A DNA stretch of 64,000 nucleotides, taken from NCBI GenBank assembly GCA_039621445.1, contig CP154954.1, positions 5,165,234 through 5,229,233 on the forward strand, read 5' to 3'. Each line of letters starts with the position of its first letter. Position 1 is the first letter of the stretch. A model generated the notes under the pieces. It saw only the letters and a list, made by a program, of their open reading frames with translations, was not told where the DNA came from and searched no databases. A program made the translations under genes and the position numbers. Positions 63,809 through 64,000 of the stretch are shown here, in pieces. Source of the DNA: Euglena gracilis (lineage: Eukaryota; Euglenida; Euglenophyceae; Euglenales).

Positions 63809-64000
63809 GTTGAGTCAAGCAAACCAACCAGCCCCGGTCAACACCCCCCTGACCCCCCTGGAACCCCTGAATCCCAGGGAGGGGTGGACAGGTCGGTTCC
63901 ACCCAAACCTGGCCAAAGGCAGCCTGGTGTGCATCATTTTGTGAATCTCTGTTTTTTTTGAATTTTTTCTTCTTTCTCCTGGTGATTTGACCCCCAGGTC

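Overview
The window is nuclear DNA of a eukaryote. It has short GC-rich coding exons, separated by long introns full of simple repeats and inverted-repeat elements. The species cannot be named from the sequence. The best-supported exons use a mixture of GT, GC and GA 5' splice sites. That mixture is known from dinoflagellates, and the glycine-lysine (GKGKG) protein tracts would fit such a protist or another alga. Canonical exon-start rules of dinoflagellates (a G after the acceptor AG) are not followed, so this placement is only a suggestion.

One gene dominates: about 34 exons on the + strand from about 22.67 kb to 62.655 kb, roughly 1,460 codons spread over 40 kb. I identify it as a CCAR1/DBC1-family protein, of the kind called RSA1 in plants. 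In order, the protein has a Pro/Ala N-terminus, charged coiled-coil exons, a long Gly-Lys/Arg-Asp region, an SR-like region, the SPDFS segment, the inactive Nudix-like DBC1 domain, acidic exons, a segment with an FELS..AE motif, a basic coiled coil, and a degenerate EF-hand near the C-terminus. In animals and plants this family acts in the nucleus in transcription and RNA processing. Most exon junctions agree in phase; six remain unresolved and are flagged.

Layout: 1-22.6 kb has no convincing gene. It holds inverted-repeat elements (about 79-493, 5081-5163, 6076-6697, 8683-9079, 16277-16406, 18888-19069, 20738-20999), a 2.8-kb segment bounded by 20-bp inverted repeats and packed with a 20-bp palindrome (11636-14432), and microsatellites. 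22.67-31.15 kb holds exons 1-8, with a broken tandem copy of exon 2. 32.64-37.98 kb is a 5.3-kb GTGTAT hexamer array ending right at the acceptor of exon 9. 38-62.66 kb holds exons 9-34 among more elements and arrays. About 1 kb after the stop codon, 63694-63808 looks like the first exon of a second gene, with a signal-anchor N-terminus.

The most unusual content is non-coding: several unrelated families of short foldback elements whose ends all look like TACC or TAACC plus a C run on the left and a G run plus GGTA or GTTA on the right, plus two dense families of short palindromes.
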